A DNA stretch of 6,689 nt from Candidatus Atribacteria bacterium (GTDB lineage Bacteria; Atribacterota; Atribacteria; Atribacterales; Atribacteraceae), in contig JAPLGF010000205.1 in assembly GCA_026390275.1 (NCBI GenBank), forward strand, positions 1-6,689, in the 5' to 3' direction. Positions 6,003 through 6,689 of the stretch are shown one piece after another. The position numbers and the translations under genes were made by a program. How positions within the stretch are numbered: position 1 is the stretch's first letter; each line of letters starts with the position of its first letter. A model generated the notes under the pieces. The model was not told the origin of the DNA. It was given only the letters and a program-made list of their open reading frames with translations, and made no database searches.

Positions 6003-6203
6003 ATGCCGAAGATGAAGACACATCGGGCCTTAGCAAAACGGGTCAAGATTACCGCCAAGGGAAAAATCAAGATGAATCATAGCGGGAAAAGCCATTTGCT
6101 GGCCTGTAAAGAGAAGGATCGGAAACGCCGGCTGAGAAAAGCGGTGATGGCCAATTCCACTCTCACCAAAAAGGTGAAACGTCTTTTACCGTATGCCTTC
6201 TGA
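6003..6203 (+). CDS. rpmI: 50S ribosomal protein L35 (bL35)
   Basis: This is a small, very basic structural protein of the large ribosomal subunit. Its 66 residues begin MPKMKTHRALAKRVKITAKGKIK, the standard L35 start. They continue with SGKSHLL (28-34) and RKRRLRK (42-48) and end in VKRLLPYAF, all as in the family. ATG 6003 is chosen over the in-frame TTG at 5997 because AGGAGG (5989-5994) lies eight bases upstream and the conserved protein begins exactly there. It sits 13 bases after infC, and its ribosome binding site overlaps the infC stop, suggesting coupled translation. Its bases code for an unusual HSGKSHLLACKEKD stretch, but nothing essential appears to be missing. Confidence 0.97.
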   Translation: MPKMKTHRALAKRVKITAKGKIKMNHSGKSHLLACKEKDRKRRLRKAVMANSTLTKKVKRLLPYAF

Positions 6204-6233
6204 GATACTGGGAATCATGTACCAGAAATATTG

Positions 6234-6255
6234 AACCAGGCCCTGCTGGCCGGTT
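6234..6255 (+). promoter_or_regulatory. Small hairpin in the rpmI-rplT gap
   Basis: AACC (6234-6237) with GGTT (6252-6255) and GGCC (6239-6242) with GGCC (6248-6251) form an eight-pair stem. It has one bulged A (6238) and the loop CTGCT. It stands ten bases before the rplT ribosome binding site in a 73-base gap that is long for this operon. It might modulate rplT translation or bind L20. There is no U-tract, so it is not a terminator. Confidence 0.5.
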
Positions 6256-6264
6256 GTAAAGGAC

Positions 6265-6270
6265 AGGTGA
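6265..6270 (+). promoter_or_regulatory. Ribosome binding site selecting the TTG start of rplT
   Basis: AGGTGA, complementary to the extended 3' end of 16S rRNA, lies six bases before TTG 6277. That codon encodes the first residue of the conserved MPRVK start of L20. Confidence 0.7.
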
Positions 6271-6276
6271 TTTCTA

Positions 6277-6633
6277 TTGCCCCGAGTTAAACACAGCGTT
6301 GTTACCCGTGAAAGGAAAAAGAAGGTATTGAAGATGGCAAGCGGATACCGCGGGTCACGTTCCCGCGTTTACCGGCGTGCCAATGAGCAGATGCTCAAGT
6401 CGCTTTCCTATGCCTACCGGGATCGTCGAAACAGAAAGAGAGATTTCCGTCAGTTATGGATCATCCGAATCAATGCGGCCATTCGAACCTATGGAATGAA
6501 TTACAGCGAGTTCATGTTCGTACTCAAAAAAGCTGGAATCATTGTCAACCGGAAGAATCTTTCCAATTTAGCAATCGAAGATCCACAGGCATTCGCTCAA
6601 CTGGTGGAAGTCGCTCGATCCTCTGCTTCCTGA
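6277..6633 (+). CDS. rplT: 50S ribosomal protein L20 (bL20), TTG start
   Basis: L20 binds 23S rRNA early and is needed for 50S assembly. In several bacteria it also represses its own operon by binding the mRNA. The 118 residues match the family length. The N-terminal rRNA-binding extension is MPRVKHSVVTRERKKKVLK (1-19), then GYRGSRSRVYRRANEQ (23-38). The globular part has YAYRDRRNRKRDFRQLWI (46-63), RINAAIRTYGMNYSEF (64-79) and LKKAGIIVNRKNLSNLA (83-99). The usual MPRVKRG reads MPRVKHS here, a small departure. The start must be TTG: no ATG or GTG lies in frame nearby, and the conserved protein begins there. The stop is TGA 6631-6633. It is the last gene of the operon visible in the window. 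Confidence 0.96.
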   Translation: MPRVKHSVVTRERKKKVLKMASGYRGSRSRVYRRANEQMLKSLSYAYRDRRNRKRDFRQLWIIRINAAIRTYGMNYSEFMFVLKKAGIIVNRKNLSNLAIEDPQAFAQLVEVARSSAS

Positions 6634-6661
6634 ACTTCCTTCCCGAACAATTATGACAGGA

Positions 6662-6689
6662 TGCGTTCCGACCAGCATTGAGGAACGCA
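6662..6689 (+). repeat. Perfect 8-bp inverted repeat at the window end, possible operon terminator or leader hairpin
   Basis: TGCGTTCC (6662-6669) and GGAACGCA (6682-6689) are exact reverse complements around a 12-base centre, 28 bases after the rplT stop. The repeat ends on the last base of the window. Whether the stem extends or a T-run follows cannot be seen, so terminator, next-gene leader and protein-binding dyad all remain open. Confidence 0.5.

Noticed and set aside
6653..6689. Open frame from ATG 6653 to the window end (MTGCVPTSIEER)
   Set aside because: No ribosome binding site precedes it, it is only 12 codons, and it overlaps the inverted repeat. It cannot be supported without downstream sequence.

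Overview
The window is ordinary bacterial chromosome with every gene on the + strand. It holds two adjacent operons: the end of a peptide-type (Dpp/Opp) ABC importer operon (1-5321) and the translation operon infC-rpmI-rplT (5480-6633). Base composition looks roughly balanced. Shine-Dalgarno sequences are strong and purine-rich, and TTG starts are used for two genes. The exact lineage cannot be fixed from the sequence. Firmicute-like groups or thermophile-associated phyla such as Atribacterota, Synergistota or Thermotogota would fit, but that is a guess.

Transporter operon: positions 1-1272 are the C-terminal part of an extracytoplasmic solute-binding protein whose start lies before the window. 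A 98-base gap follows, carrying a perfect 13-bp GC-rich hairpin with no U-tract. Then come two inner-membrane permeases (1371-2402 and 2406-3287) and two ATPases (3299-4309 and 4302-5321). From the first permease on, the genes are tightly coupled: gaps of 3 and 11 bases, then an 8-base overlap. Together they encode a complete five-part importer: binding protein, two channel subunits and two nucleotide-binding subunits. Both ATPases carry the C-terminal four-cysteine domain of the peptide-importer family.

Control region: 5322-5479 has no gene. It holds a clear Rho-independent terminator (stem 5348-5377, U-tract 5376-5381). A good promoter candidate overlaps the end of the last ATPase gene and would fire into that terminator. 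Downstream are a weaker promoter candidate, a small dyad, and a 7-bp hairpin just before the infC ribosome binding site.

Translation operon: infC (IF3) almost certainly starts at a non-canonical ATC codon at 5480, since no ATG, GTG or TTG is available that keeps the conserved N-terminus. rpmI (L35) follows 13 bases later. rplT (L20, TTG start) follows after a 73-base gap with a small hairpin. The window ends inside a perfect 8-bp inverted repeat that may begin the operon's terminator.

I see no evidence of a new biological system, mobile element, CRISPR array or RNA gene. The points worth a second look are regulatory: the infC start codon and leader, and the intercistronic hairpin in the transporter operon.
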